In this document: positions 1-8,061 of the stretch, piece after piece | Position numbering within the stretch: position 1 is the stretch's first letter | Layout: each line of letters opens with the position of its first letter | DNA from: Sedimentibacter hydroxybenzoicus DSM 7310 | GTDB lineage: Bacteria; Bacillota; Clostridia; Tissierellales; Sedimentibacteraceae | Assembly: GCF_013403245.1 (NCBI RefSeq) | Contig: NZ_JACBNQ010000027.1 | Location: 1-43,057, forward strand | Direction: 5' to 3' | DNA: 43,057 bases | Made by a program: the position numbers and the translations under genes | Notes under the pieces: model-generated | The model's input: only the letters and a program-made list of their open reading frames with translations | Databases searched by the model: none | What the model was told of the DNA's origin: nothing

Positions 1-59
1 CGGTTCTTGCCGGACCAACAAATGTTGGTCCGGCAAGAACCGTCCCCTCTGGGTTTGTC
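1..59. repeat. Family A palindromic repeat, cut by the window edge
   Basis: A perfect 20-bp inverted repeat occupies positions 1-20 and 23-42, with a 2-nt loop. It is followed by CCGTCCCCTCTGGGTTTGTC, a module seen again at 36448-36467. It abuts the stop codon of the gene ending at 60. It resembles REP-type elements (short palindromes often moved by Y1 transposases), but no transposase is visible here. The element probably continues beyond the left edge. Confidence 0.75.
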
Positions 60-614
60 TTAATACCTTGAATTTACATAATAATCTATTACGGATTTTT
101 TCTTTTTGTCTGAAAATACATTTTCTTTCTTTAAAACATCTAAAAGCCATATACTTTTTGAATGCAGGATTGCATACTCATAATCTCCAAGCACTATTTC
201 ATACAGCTTTCCTTCAAGGGCAGATGATTCCATTTTAATAAAATATGCGTCAACATTTTCAAAATGTAAAAATCTCAATAGTCGAAACGTGGTTTTATCC
301 TTTTCATTGTAATAGTAATCAGCTTCCCCCAAATACTTTTGATAGTAGCTTATATGCTTGCCCTTGTCCCTAATTTCCTGAGCAATCATTTTATGGTATT
401 TTGCCATCATATTATAGTATTGATAGTTGTACATTCCCTTTTCAAAGCTGTCTATACGCTGAAACGGCTTAATGCTTCTTTCTATCATATACCTATAATT
501 TAGCTCCAAATATTCCTTCTTGTTTATATCGCCATTCATATGTTGAATTATCAATGAATCTCTATGTTCAAAAAAATCATCGAAAATAGTTTTGTTTGGC
601 TTGAAATAATTCAT
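60..614 (-). CDS. Conserved hypothetical protein, 184 aa
   Basis: I do not recognise a characterised function. The protein is hydrophilic, rich in Tyr, Lys and Asp/Glu, probably mostly helical and cytoplasmic, with no signal peptide or membrane segment. Its general look (short, Tyr-rich, starting MNYFKPN) resembles uncharacterised clostridial DUF families, possibly DUF6648, but that name is from memory. The start is ATG at 614, preceded by a modest AGAG-type ribosome site. It stands alone: a palindromic repeat follows its stop codon directly, and a second palindrome lies upstream at 696-735. Codon use looks like that of its neighbours, so it is likely a real gene. Confidence 0.7.
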   Translation of the reverse strand: MNYFKPNKTIFDDFFEHRDSLIIQHMNGDINKKEYLELNYRYMIERSIKPFQRIDSFEKGMYNYQYYNMMAKYHKMIAQEIRDKGKHISYYQKYLGEADYYYNEKDKTTFRLLRFLHFENVDAYFIKMESSALEGKLYEIVLGDYEYAILHSKSIWLLDVLKKENVFSDKKKKSVIDYYVNSRY

Positions 615-695
615 AAAATCACTCTTTCTAAATTGCCATACTATATTGCATATTAATTTTATCAGAAAGTACGAAATTTAGCAACATTAAATAAA

Positions 696-735
696 GGGGA
701 CGTATTTTTCGTTTAAACAACGAAAAACCGTCCTC
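696..735. repeat. Family A hairpin repeat
   Basis: GGGGACG...TTTTTCGTT and AACGAAAAA..CGTCCTC form an imperfect inverted repeat with a loop of a few bases. The ends carry the same GGGGACG/CGTCC signature as the repeats at 1-59, 35084-35215 and 36366-36483. It lies between the genes ending at 752 and starting at 614. It could also act as a terminator for the P-loop gene. Confidence 0.6.
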
Positions 736-751
736 AATTTGACATTTATTA

Positions 752-1180
752 TTATGACATTACTGCCTCTAATATTATTTTATTTCTCAACCCTTCCGGA
801 ATATCTTCATAGTCATGATTTACACTCATTATAAAATTAACATTGAATTTTTCTGATAAATATTCTAGTCTGTCAACTACTTCATCTAAACGTTCTAAAC
901 CTGCCTGTGCTATCTTATACAGTCCGTCTATGTACACATATTCTACATCATAATCAGTTGCAATTAAACCACATACAAACCCATGAAATTGCTCAGCGTT
1001 TGTCAGTCCAAATTCCTTTGTGTTAATATATCTGATTTTATAATCCAAATCAAATATATGTCTGTTGTTCGCTTCTAAGAAAACCATCTTTCCCTGTATA
1101 CTATCGATTGCCTTGTTTGCCATGTCAATCATTTTTCTCGTTTTGCCGGTACCATTGTGTCCACAAATTAATTGAACCAT
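752..1180 (-). CDS. Small P-loop ATP-binding protein
   Basis: A 142-aa protein with a Walker A motif (GHNGTGKT) right at the N-terminus (about residues 6-13) and a hydrophobic strand ending in Asp (VEYVYIDGL, about residue 80) that could be Walker B. The size is that of a single RecA/AAA-like core without added domains, so it probably binds ATP or GTP; the substrate is unknown. A GTG start at 1189 is possible, but AGGAG would then sit one base from it; ATG at 1180 has proper spacing of about 10 nt, so I prefer it. It is monocistronic and upstream of the unknown gene at 60-614. Confidence 0.75.
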   Translation of the reverse strand: MVQLICGHNGTGKTRKMIDMANKAIDSIQGKMVFLEANNRHIFDLDYKIRYINTKEFGLTNAEQFHGFVCGLIATDYDVEYVYIDGLYKIAQAGLERLDEVVDRLEYLSEKFNVNFIMSVNHDYEDIPEGLRNKIILEAVMS

Positions 1181-1286
1181 AATAATCACACTCCTACGCT
1201 TATATTTTATAAAAGTTAATTACATTTATATTGTACCACAAACAGAAAATGTTTACACTACTTATTTTTATTTTTTACAAGTTTAT

Positions 1287-2216
1287 TTACATGTCCGCTT
1301 GTGTTTTAACTTTAGAACCTTGATAACGTCCTCTTTCCTTCATTTTATCCAATATATCGTCCTTAATTTTCCACCAGCTGATGCCCCAGTTAACAAATAA
1401 AGAATTTTCCTCAGGGGCTCTGCCAACTAATCTTTGAACCGTTATATCATCTTGTAAATATTCAAGAAAAGTAATAACCCGTTCCACGTATTCATCCTTT
1501 GTTATTACAGTTATTTCCTTATTTTTATATAATATTCCCATAACGGTATTTTCCATTATATAAAGTGAATGGATTTTTACCTGATCAATCTTTAATACTG
1601 TCAGTACTTTAGCTGTTTCAATTGTATCGACTATGTCATCGCCCGGTAAATTTAAAATAACATGGGCACAAATTTCGAAATTGTATTTTTTTATTCTTAA
1701 CACTGCATCAATAAATTCAGAGAGTGTATGTCCTCTGTTTATTGATATCAAAGTATGGTAATTTACTGTTTGGAGTCCAAGCTCTATTGATATATTGACA
1801 TTATGTTCTTTTTTCACGGAATCAAGAAATATAAGATAATCCTCGGAAATGCAGTCCGGACGAGTAGAAATTGATATTTCAACGATATCATCAACTATAG
1901 ACTCTTTAATATAGCTTTTAAATACCTCTAACTCAAGATATGTATTTGTATAATTTTGAAAATAAGCTATGAATTTCTTTGCTTTGTACTTTTTTTTGAT
2001 ATAATCCATGTTTATTTTTATTTGTTCTTTAACATCTAATGAATTGTCTAAACTCTCAAAACCTGTTCCGATGTCGGCACAAAAAGTACAGCCTCCATAA
2101 CCTATTGAACCATCTCTGTTTGGACAGGTGCATGGTATATTGATCGGAAGTTTATAAACCTTTTCGCCATATTTTTCTTTTAAATAATTTGAATATTCAT
2201 TGTATAATTCAGCCAT
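1287..2216 (-). CDS. Radical SAM protein, YhcC/TIGR01212 type
   Basis: A 309-aa radical SAM enzyme. The cluster motif is unusual and family-specific: CTCPNRDGSIGYGGCTFC (about residues 28-45) supplies the cysteines for the [4Fe-4S] cluster, matching the YhcC (TIGR01212) pattern rather than plain CxxxCxxC. Downstream are the expected barrel elements (ISISTRPDC, ELGLQT, HVILNLPGDD) and a C-terminal stretch with GRAPEEN and WWKIKDDI. Length is normal for the family. In general this family makes 5'-deoxyadenosyl radicals from SAM; the substrate is not established to my knowledge. The ATG at 2216 has GGTAGGA upstream. Monocistronic. Confidence 0.88.
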   Translation of the reverse strand: MAELYNEYSNYLKEKYGEKVYKLPINIPCTCPNRDGSIGYGGCTFCADIGTGFESLDNSLDVKEQIKINMDYIKKKYKAKKFIAYFQNYTNTYLELEVFKSYIKESIVDDIVEISISTRPDCISEDYLIFLDSVKKEHNVNISIELGLQTVNYHTLISINRGHTLSEFIDAVLRIKKYNFEICAHVILNLPGDDIVDTIETAKVLTVLKIDQVKIHSLYIMENTVMGILYKNKEITVITKDEYVERVITFLEYLQDDITVQRLVGRAPEENSLFVNWGISWWKIKDDILDKMKERGRYQGSKVKTQADM

Positions 2217-2410
2217 ATTATTCCTACCAGATATTTATTCCTGAGATTCCTCGCTAAGACTCGGAATTACATATTCTAATTATAAACAAATTTTTTTCAA
2301 TAATCAATGTTATAAATTTTATCTTTATTGCCAATAAATTAATCATATTATTTAAAATATTTTGCAGATAATATATTAACAAATATATTAATAATTACAC
2401 GGAGGTATAA

Positions 2411-2617
2411 ATGAGAAACGGAATGATTCCAACAGTTGTAGGTACAGTTGTAACGGTAACAGGATTTGCATTAAGAAATTCAAATATTCCAGATTCATAT
2501 AAAAACGGGATAATAGGATTTGGTTTGGCGCATATTGCCATGGGCTCAGCAGAAATGTTAACTGAAAATATACAAAGAAGCAACATGATGGAGAAAGCAA
2601 CAAGAGTATTTAGATAA
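2411..2617 (+). CDS. Small conserved protein, 68 aa, unknown function
   Basis: A 68-aa protein with a strong ribosome site (CGGAGGTATAA before ATG). It contains two moderately hydrophobic segments rich in Gly, Ala, Ile and Val (about residues 5-20 and 33-48) joined by a polar linker, and a basic C-terminus. It may be membrane-associated or form a small helical hairpin. I do not recognise the family. It is alone, divergent from the radical SAM gene, and a palindromic repeat begins directly after its stop. The ribosome site and Gly/Ala pattern argue it is real rather than a chance ORF. Confidence 0.65.
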   Translation: MRNGMIPTVVGTVVTVTGFALRNSNIPDSYKNGIIGFGLAHIAMGSAEMLTENIQRSNMMEKATRVFR

Positions 2618-2690
2618 GCATAAGCGAAGAATCTCATACACGTTGAAATGATGAGATTCTTCGAGCTGTGCTCTCAGAATGACGAAGTCA
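2616..2690. repeat. Family B palindromic repeat
   Basis: CGAAGAATCTCAT and ATGAGATTCTTCG form a perfect 13-bp inverted repeat, followed by CTCTCAGAATGACGAAG. This GAGATTCTTCG...AGAATGAC signature is a repeat type common between genes in Clostridia. Related, more degenerate copies are at 2240-2272, 13552-13612, 18218-18288 and 24941-25013. It follows the stop of the 68-aa gene and could also act as its terminator hairpin. Confidence 0.65.
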
Positions 2691-2749
2691 TAAATACGTA
2701 AGGATTGATCAACGCAGCGATAAGGTTGCAAGAGGGCTTTTTCATCAAC

Positions 2750-2941
2750 CTAAGCGAATATTACATAAAGTAACGAATATAGTCCTGCAATTCCAATTAA
2801 TAAGTAAACTATTCTTCCGATTTTGTTTTTCCATCCGCCAAATAAACTTTCTACTATATCAATTTTTGATATTCCATAAAGACCCCAGTTTAACGCACCG
2901 ATAATAATAAGTATTGAAGCTATTGCAGTTATTATTTTCAT
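2750..2941 (-). CDS. DUF378-family small membrane protein (YuzA-like)
   Basis: A 63-aa protein with two hydrophobic membrane segments (about residues 3-24 and 41-62) around a short loop. The first helix carries the LNWGLYGI pattern typical of DUF378, and the loop has the usual DIVESLFG then R-I-VYLLIGIAGLY. Its job in the membrane is unknown. A TTG 12 nt upstream would extend the frame, but ATG at 2941 is placed well after GGGAGGAAAT, so it is the likely start. Monocistronic. Confidence 0.85.
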   Translation of the reverse strand: MKIITAIASILIIIGALNWGLYGISKIDIVESLFGGWKNKIGRIVYLLIGIAGLYSLLYVIFA

Positions 2942-3015
2942 ATTTCCTCCCAAATAAACATTATATTAATACATTATATTTATGACAAAAAGAAATATGT
3001 ACAAAGCTTTTATAT

Positions 3016-3840
3016 TTATTTCAAATCAAACAATTCTTTTAACTCGTAATATACTCCTGAATTATTGTTGTCGAATTTAGAAATTCTTCTTGCTGCCTTT
3101 TTAATTTCTTCGGTTCCATTGACCATGGCAATTCCCATTCCCGCATTTTTCAACATTTCTATATCATTATTATCATCACCTAAAGCTATAATATCCTCAG
3201 GTTCTATATTTTTTTGCGCTGCATACTTCTTTAAAGAAGACCACTTACAGCCTTCGAGATGTAAAAATTCCAGCAGCGCTAAGTTTCCTATGTTCCTATT
3301 GAAAATTGTATTGTAATGCTTGGGATTAGTCATTTCTGTGCCGAAATCACTGAGTTTATTATATTCATCGAAATAACAAACCGATAAAATCTTGTTGGTT
3401 TTTAAAGGATCAAACTTTATCAGCCTGGCTCTGTTATAGTCTTTTTTAATATACCCTGAATATTCATTTTCAAAATCTTCTTTTTCGTATATTATATCAT
3501 AACCGTTGTCATATTCATCCACATGTATAAAGGGGTTTAAGCCCCTTCTAAGACCTTCTTTATATATTTTTTCGAAAAATAATGGATTGAGATAATTATA
3601 GCTCAAAGCTATATCGTTATGTCTCACTACAGACCCGTTGTTTGATAATATTACGGGATTTAAATTACTGATCGGCTCAATTAACTTTTTAGCCATATAA
3701 TGGTTCCTGCCGGTAGCTATTACTATTTCGATACCTTTTTTATATAATTCGTTCAGTATGTATACTGTTTTATCGTTTATCTGTTTTTCATCATCAAGAA
3801 GTGTTCCGTCCAAGTCCGAAACAACCATTTTATATTTCAT
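3016..3840 (-). CDS. Cof-type HAD-superfamily phosphatase
   Basis: A 274-aa member of the Cof/IIB HAD hydrolases. Motif I is VVSDLDGTLL (nucleophile Asp near residue 8), motif II is the ATGR stretch, and motif IV is IALGDDNNDIEML, with a C2-type cap between. Such enzymes usually dephosphorylate sugar phosphates, nucleotides or flavin precursors; the true substrate cannot be read from sequence. GTG at 3846 is an alternative, but ATG at 3840 has GAGG at a better distance. It follows oppA on the same strand, separated by 228 nt full of inverted repeats, so it is probably a separate unit. Confidence 0.85.
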   Translation of the reverse strand: MKYKMVVSDLDGTLLDDEKQINDKTVYILNELYKKGIEIVIATGRNHYMAKKLIEPISNLNPVILSNNGSVVRHNDIALSYNYLNPLFFEKIYKEGLRRGLNPFIHVDEYDNGYDIIYEKEDFENEYSGYIKKDYNRARLIKFDPLKTNKILSVCYFDEYNKLSDFGTEMTNPKHYNTIFNRNIGNLALLEFLHLEGCKWSSLKKYAAQKNIEPEDIIALGDDNNDIEMLKNAGMGIAMVNGTEEIKKAARRISKFDNNNSGVYYELKELFDLK

Positions 3841-3860
3841 AAACACCTCATAGATTTTAA

Positions 3861-3968
3861 ATACACAGGGGAGTGCAACAAATTTATTTACTCACTGACC
3901 TTCGTATAAATTTGGCACTCTGTGTATAAGACCTACCTCTATTTTTCAGAAAAAAACTCTGAAAAATA
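3861..3968. other. Two consecutive inverted repeats between oppA and the HAD gene
   Basis: First element, 3861-3927: ATACACAG, AGTGC and AAATTTA pair in order with TAAATTT, GCACT and CTGTGTAT, giving a long interrupted stem. Second element, 3940-3968: TATTTTTCAG and CTGAAAAATA form a perfect 10-bp stem. On the minus strand a GGGG..CCCC hairpin followed by T's (complement of about 3981-4002) comes just before them and may end oppA transcription. The rest could be a structured leader of the HAD gene or a decayed repeat. Confidence 0.5.
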
Positions 3969-4068
3969 TGGTTAGGGCTATAAAAAAGGGGACTTAGCCC
4001 CATACCTGAATATTACATCAAGGTGTATGAGATTAGTCCGCCTATTTATTTTTCATTTTTTCAATAAA

Positions 4069-5895
4069 TTATTGTGGTACATAAGCATACATAAAGTATT
4101 TAAATCCTAATGGACTTGGGAATGCACCTTCAAGCTTTGTGCTCATCATGAATATATCTGTGTAGTAATAAATCGGGCAAACAGCGCCTGTAGACATAAG
4201 AATATCTTCTGCCTGATGCATTAAGTCAAAACGTTGTACCTGATCTTTAGATGTTTTTACTTCGGTGATTAATTTATCATATGACTCTGCCCAAGTTTTG
4301 CCTGATTCTCCCTTGTAGCTGTAACCTGCATAGTTTGCATGTTCGCCTCTGCCAAATTGAGAATCATTGTTACCACTTGTTGTAATCCACATATCAAGGA
4401 ATGATATAGGATCATTGTAGTCACCTAACCAGCCATGTCTTGCAACTGAATATTCTCCATTCTTTCTTGTATTAAGGAATGTAGCCCATTCTTGCGTATC
4501 AATAGTCATATTGATTCCATACTCTGCAAATGTAGCTTGTAAATTAACAGCTATCGCTTCATGGCCTGTTCCGTTATTAGTTATGTATATGATTGTCGGG
4601 AATCCTGCAGAAACCTTTCCATCATCACCAACTGTAAATTTACCTGAAGATTCAGCTGCTTGTTTCAATAATTCTATAGCTTCTGCCGTATTTGCTTCAT
4701 AATCATCGATATCTACACTGTAATATCCCGAACCGTCTCTGTTAGGTCCGTTGTTTGCTATATATTCAGTTCCGTCAGGCTCTGTTAATCCCATTGCAAC
4801 GAAGCCTGCAGCCGGTACTTGACCTGCCTGACCTATTTCTTCAACTATGTAGTTCCTGTCAATCATAAGACCAAGAGCTTTTCTTATTGTTGCTTTGTCT
4901 GCTTCATCAAATGCTGCAAATGCAGGATCATTTACGTTAAATATAACAAAGTAAGTTCCCAACTGACCTGTGATATAGAATTCATCAGGATGACTTGCTT
5001 GCAATGATTGGATTTCTTCGTTAGGAACCTGATCTATAAATAAGTAAGATCCGTTCTGGAAGTTAGCCAGTGTTGAACCATCATCATCATTAAATGCAAA
5101 TCTAAGTTCGTTAGTTTTTATAGAGTCTGCATCGTGATAGAATTCATTCTTCTGCATTACTAATTCACTTTGTGAGAATTCAACAACCTTGTATGGTCCG
5201 TTTCCAACGTAAGTTGAAGCTACTGTAGCCCAATCTTCATTGCCTTCAACTATTGATTCCTTAACAGGCATAAAAGCCGGGAATGCACATAATTCGTGGA
5301 AATATGGTACATCAACAGGTAATACAACTGTTAATGATTTGCCGTCTTCAGATGCAGTTACATTTAATTTAGCTCCTTCAACTCCTCCGATAACGTCAAG
5401 ATAACCATCAATAACATCAAACATATATTCATAGTCGGCAGCTGTATTAGGATCAACTGCTCTGTTCCAAGCATATACGAAATCTTGAGCTGTTAAATCT
5501 GAGCCATCACTCCATTTCAGGCCATCTTTCAATTCATAAGTGTACGAAACCATGCCATCTGCAGTTTCCACAGCTTCAGGTAATTCCTTAGCTAAATCTG
5601 CATAAAGCTCTAATGTTTCATCCGCTAATTGTTTGTAGCCTACTAATCCCGAGAATGCATGGATTATGTAAGTAGCCCCGTCAACCGCACTGTTAAGTGC
5701 AGGGTCAATAGTATCCGGATATGCACCAACGTGTAGTGTCATACTTTCAGCTATTCCTGCCGGTTGTTCACCCGGTTGTTCGTTTGATTCACCTGGTTCA
5801 TTTGGTTCTGCCGGTGGCGGTGTAGTGTTATTTCCACATGCTGCTAAAGAAAATACCATCAATAGCACCAACAGAATAGATACGATTTTTTTCAT
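4069..5895 (-). CDS. oppA: Oligopeptide ABC transporter, substrate-binding lipoprotein
   Basis: A 608-aa SBP_bac_5 (family 5) solute-binding protein. It has a lipoprotein signal peptide (basic MKK, hydrophobic core, lipobox SLAAC with lipidated Cys near residue 20), then a Pro/Glu-rich flexible linker (residues 25-47) before the binding lobes. Family landmarks include the LKDGLKWSDGSDLTAQDF segment and DYNDPISFLDMW. It should capture extracellular peptides for OppBCDF. It is the last gene of the opp group, 169 nt after oppF, with a hairpin between them that may set its separate abundance. Ribosome site GGAGGG before ATG. It could bind something other than peptides, but the permease context favours peptides. 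Confidence 0.93.
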   Translation of the reverse strand: MKKIVSILLVLLMVFSLAACGNNTTPPPAEPNEPGESNEQPGEQPAGIAESMTLHVGAYPDTIDPALNSAVDGATYIIHAFSGLVGYKQLADETLELYADLAKELPEAVETADGMVSYTYELKDGLKWSDGSDLTAQDFVYAWNRAVDPNTAADYEYMFDVIDGYLDVIGGVEGAKLNVTASEDGKSLTVVLPVDVPYFHELCAFPAFMPVKESIVEGNEDWATVASTYVGNGPYKVVEFSQSELVMQKNEFYHDADSIKTNELRFAFNDDDGSTLANFQNGSYLFIDQVPNEEIQSLQASHPDEFYITGQLGTYFVIFNVNDPAFAAFDEADKATIRKALGLMIDRNYIVEEIGQAGQVPAAGFVAMGLTEPDGTEYIANNGPNRDGSGYYSVDIDDYEANTAEAIELLKQAAESSGKFTVGDDGKVSAGFPTIIYITNNGTGHEAIAVNLQATFAEYGINMTIDTQEWATFLNTRKNGEYSVARHGWLGDYNDPISFLDMWITTSGNNDSQFGRGEHANYAGYSYKGESGKTWAESYDKLITEVKTSKDQVQRFDLMHQAEDILMSTGAVCPIYYYTDIFMMSTKLEGAFPSPLGFKYFMYAYVPQ

Positions 5896-6028
5896 TATTA
5901 AAATCCCTCCAAATTTTAAATTTTATATTAATTTTTAAAATTAATATCACATTGAGTAAAGCTTTGATTCTTTTTAAATTTTTAAGTTGATTAGTTTTAT
6001 ATAAGCTTGTAACTTGTAATATGTAAAA

Positions 6029-6056
6029 TTTGCTCCGGCATCTGATGCCGGGCAAA
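6029..6056 (-). terminator. Hairpin between oppF and oppA
   Basis: On the minus strand TTTGC-CCGGCAT and ATGCCGG-AGCAAA form a strong GC-rich stem with a small loop, followed by TTTT. It has the shape of an intrinsic terminator or an mRNA-stabilising hairpin. It lies in the 169-nt spacer, where partial termination or processing could uncouple oppA from the permease genes. Confidence 0.65.
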
Positions 6057-6064
6057 TATATATC

Positions 6065-7036
6065 CTATACGTTTATGCATGCCACATGATGTCCCGGTGC
6101 AACCTCTCTTAATTCAGGTCTTACTTCCTTGCATTCGGGAGTAGCCCTGTTACATCTTGTTCTAAACGGACATCCCGAAGGCATATTAAGCGGACTCGGA
6201 ACATCTCCTTCAAGAAGTATCCTCTTATGGTTTCTTGCATATTCAGGATCAGGAATAGGAACTGCAGACAACAAGGAAATAGTGTACGGATGCAGAGGAT
6301 GATCGTACAATTCGTCAGCCGGTGCCAATTCCATCATTCTTCCCAAGTACATTACAGCTATTCTGTCCGAAATGTGCTTTACAACCAACAGGTCATGGGC
6401 TATGAATAAATAAGTTAAATCTAATTTGTTTTGTAAATCTTCAAACGTATTGATTATCTGTGCCTGAATGGAAACGTCAAGTGCAGAAACGGGCTCATCG
6501 CAGACAATGAATTCAGGCTCAACCGCTAATGCTCTCGCAATACCGATTCTTTGTCTTTGTCCCCCTGAAAACTCATGTGCATAACGGGTTGCATGCTCAC
6601 TGTTCAGTCCTACTATACTCATTAATTCATTAATTCTATTCTGTCTCTCGGCTTTTGTTTTGAAAAGCTTCATTACATCCAACGGTTCTCCTACTATATC
6701 ACCGATAGTCATCCTCGGATTAAGGGACGAATACGGATCCTGAAACACCATTTGCGCATTTCTTCTTAGATAATCTATTGATTTCGGACTTCCGATTTTT
6801 TGTCCGTTGAATATTATTTCTCCTGCTGTAGGCTTATACAATTGCAGTATAGTTCTTCCTACTGTAGTCTTACCACATCCGGATTCACCAACTAACCCCA
6901 ATGTTTCGCCCTTTTTAATGTTAAATGATATATCATCAACTGCTTTAAGCGGCTTGTTTGTTAACATACCTGTCGGAATATCAAAGTATTGCTTTAAATT
7001 TTTGACCTCAAGAAGATTATTTTTTTCTTTATTCAT
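6065..7036 (-). CDS. oppF: Oligopeptide ABC transporter ATPase F
   Basis: A 323-aa ABC ATPase. Walker A is GESGCGKTT (about residues 52-60), the Q-loop lies in MVFQDPYSSLNPRM, the signature is SGGQRQRIG, Walker B is FIVCDEPVSALD, and the H-loop is IAHDL. The C-terminal oligopeptide/dipeptide domain is present, with conserved Cys residues in SGCPFRTRCNRATPEC. It pairs with OppD as the second nucleotide-binding subunit on the inner face of the membrane. The start overlaps the oppD stop by 8 nt, indicating translational coupling, and a GGAG ribosome site lies inside the oppD end. Confidence 0.94.
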   Translation of the reverse strand: MNKEKNNLLEVKNLKQYFDIPTGMLTNKPLKAVDDISFNIKKGETLGLVGESGCGKTTVGRTILQLYKPTAGEIIFNGQKIGSPKSIDYLRRNAQMVFQDPYSSLNPRMTIGDIVGEPLDVMKLFKTKAERQNRINELMSIVGLNSEHATRYAHEFSGGQRQRIGIARALAVEPEFIVCDEPVSALDVSIQAQIINTFEDLQNKLDLTYLFIAHDLLVVKHISDRIAVMYLGRMMELAPADELYDHPLHPYTISLLSAVPIPDPEYARNHKRILLEGDVPSPLNMPSGCPFRTRCNRATPECKEVRPELREVAPGHHVACINV

Positions 7037-8048
7037 GATTATACATCTCCTCTACTTCCTTTATGGTTAATGTCTGGTTTTCTATTCCACCCTTGATATT
7101 CATCCAACAGCTTGAAAAATGTGTGTCGCTGATTTTAATTTCACCGGGATTTTTGCGAAGACAGACTTTCATTGCATTGTCGCATCTCGGTGTAAATGGG
7201 CATCCGTCAGGCATATTTAATAAATCTACCGGATTCCCTCCAATAGGATGAAGTCTTTCCTTGCTTTGTGCATTAGGAATCGATTTTAACAATCCCTTGG
7301 TATACTCATGCTTAGGATTGTAGAATATATCGTCGGAAGTACCTCTTTCGGCAATTTCTCCGGCATACATTACTATTATTTCATCACACATATCCGCAAC
7401 TACACCTAAATCGTGTGTAATAAGAATTATAGCCATTCCTAGCTGTTTTTGCAAGTCTTTCATTAAATCAAGTATTTGTGCCTGAATTGTAACGTCAAGA
7501 GCTGTGGTAGGCTCGTCTGCTATCAAAATATCCGGCTCGCACGCCAAAGCCATAGCAATCATAACTCTTTGTCTCATACCTCCGGAAAATTCATGGGGAT
7601 ACTGAGTGATTCTTTTTTCAGGTTCGTTTACGCCTACAAGCTTCAACATTTCAATTGCTCTTGCCTTGGCCTGTTCTTTATTTCTTTTCGTATGAAGCAT
7701 GATAGCTTCCATTAACTGATCTCCTATAGTGAAAACAGGATTTAAGCTCGTCATAGGATCCTGGAAAATAATACTTATTTTATTGCCTCTTACGTCCTGC
7801 ATAATCTCTTTGCTTGAGCCGACTAATTCCTGTCCCTTAAGCTTTATGCTTCCGCCTACAATTCTTCCTGGATTAGTCAGTATCTGAAGTATGGAGTATG
7901 CCGTAACGCTCTTTCCCGAACCTGATTCTCCAACTATTCCAAGTACCTTTCCTTCTTCTAACTCGAATGACACTCCATTAACTGCTTTAACCTCTCCCGA
8001 AGAGGTGAAAAATGAAGTGTACAAATCTTTTACTGATAATAAACTCAT
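7029..8048 (-). CDS. oppD: Oligopeptide ABC transporter ATPase D
   Basis: A 339-aa ABC ATPase: Walker A GESGSGKSV (about residues 40-48), Q-loop in IIFQDPMTSLNPVF, signature SGGMRQRV, Walker B ILIADEPTTALD and switch His in ITHDLG. The C-terminal oligopeptide domain carries MPDGCPFTPRCDNAMKVC. In the Opp family this domain can hold a [4Fe-4S] cluster or serve a structural role. AGGAGG lies 7 nt before ATG. It sits 13 nt after oppC and overlaps oppF, as expected for a co-transcribed transporter. Confidence 0.94.
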   Translation of the reverse strand: MSLLSVKDLYTSFFTSSGEVKAVNGVSFELEEGKVLGIVGESGSGKSVTAYSILQILTNPGRIVGGSIKLKGQELVGSSKEIMQDVRGNKISIIFQDPMTSLNPVFTIGDQLMEAIMLHTKRNKEQAKARAIEMLKLVGVNEPEKRITQYPHEFSGGMRQRVMIAMALACEPDILIADEPTTALDVTIQAQILDLMKDLQKQLGMAIILITHDLGVVADMCDEIIVMYAGEIAERGTSDDIFYNPKHEYTKGLLKSIPNAQSKERLHPIGGNPVDLLNMPDGCPFTPRCDNAMKVCLRKNPGEIKISDTHFSSCWMNIKGGIENQTLTIKEVEEMYNHE

Positions 8049-8061
8049 TTCTATTCCTCCT

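Noticed and set aside
2388-2637. Minus-strand ORFs opposite the 68-aa gene
   Set aside because: The plus-strand frame has a strong ribosome site and protein-like composition; the opposite frames do not.
5828-6055. 75-aa ORF upstream of oppA
   Set aside because: It covers the hairpin and the oppA ribosome site in another frame; no start signal.
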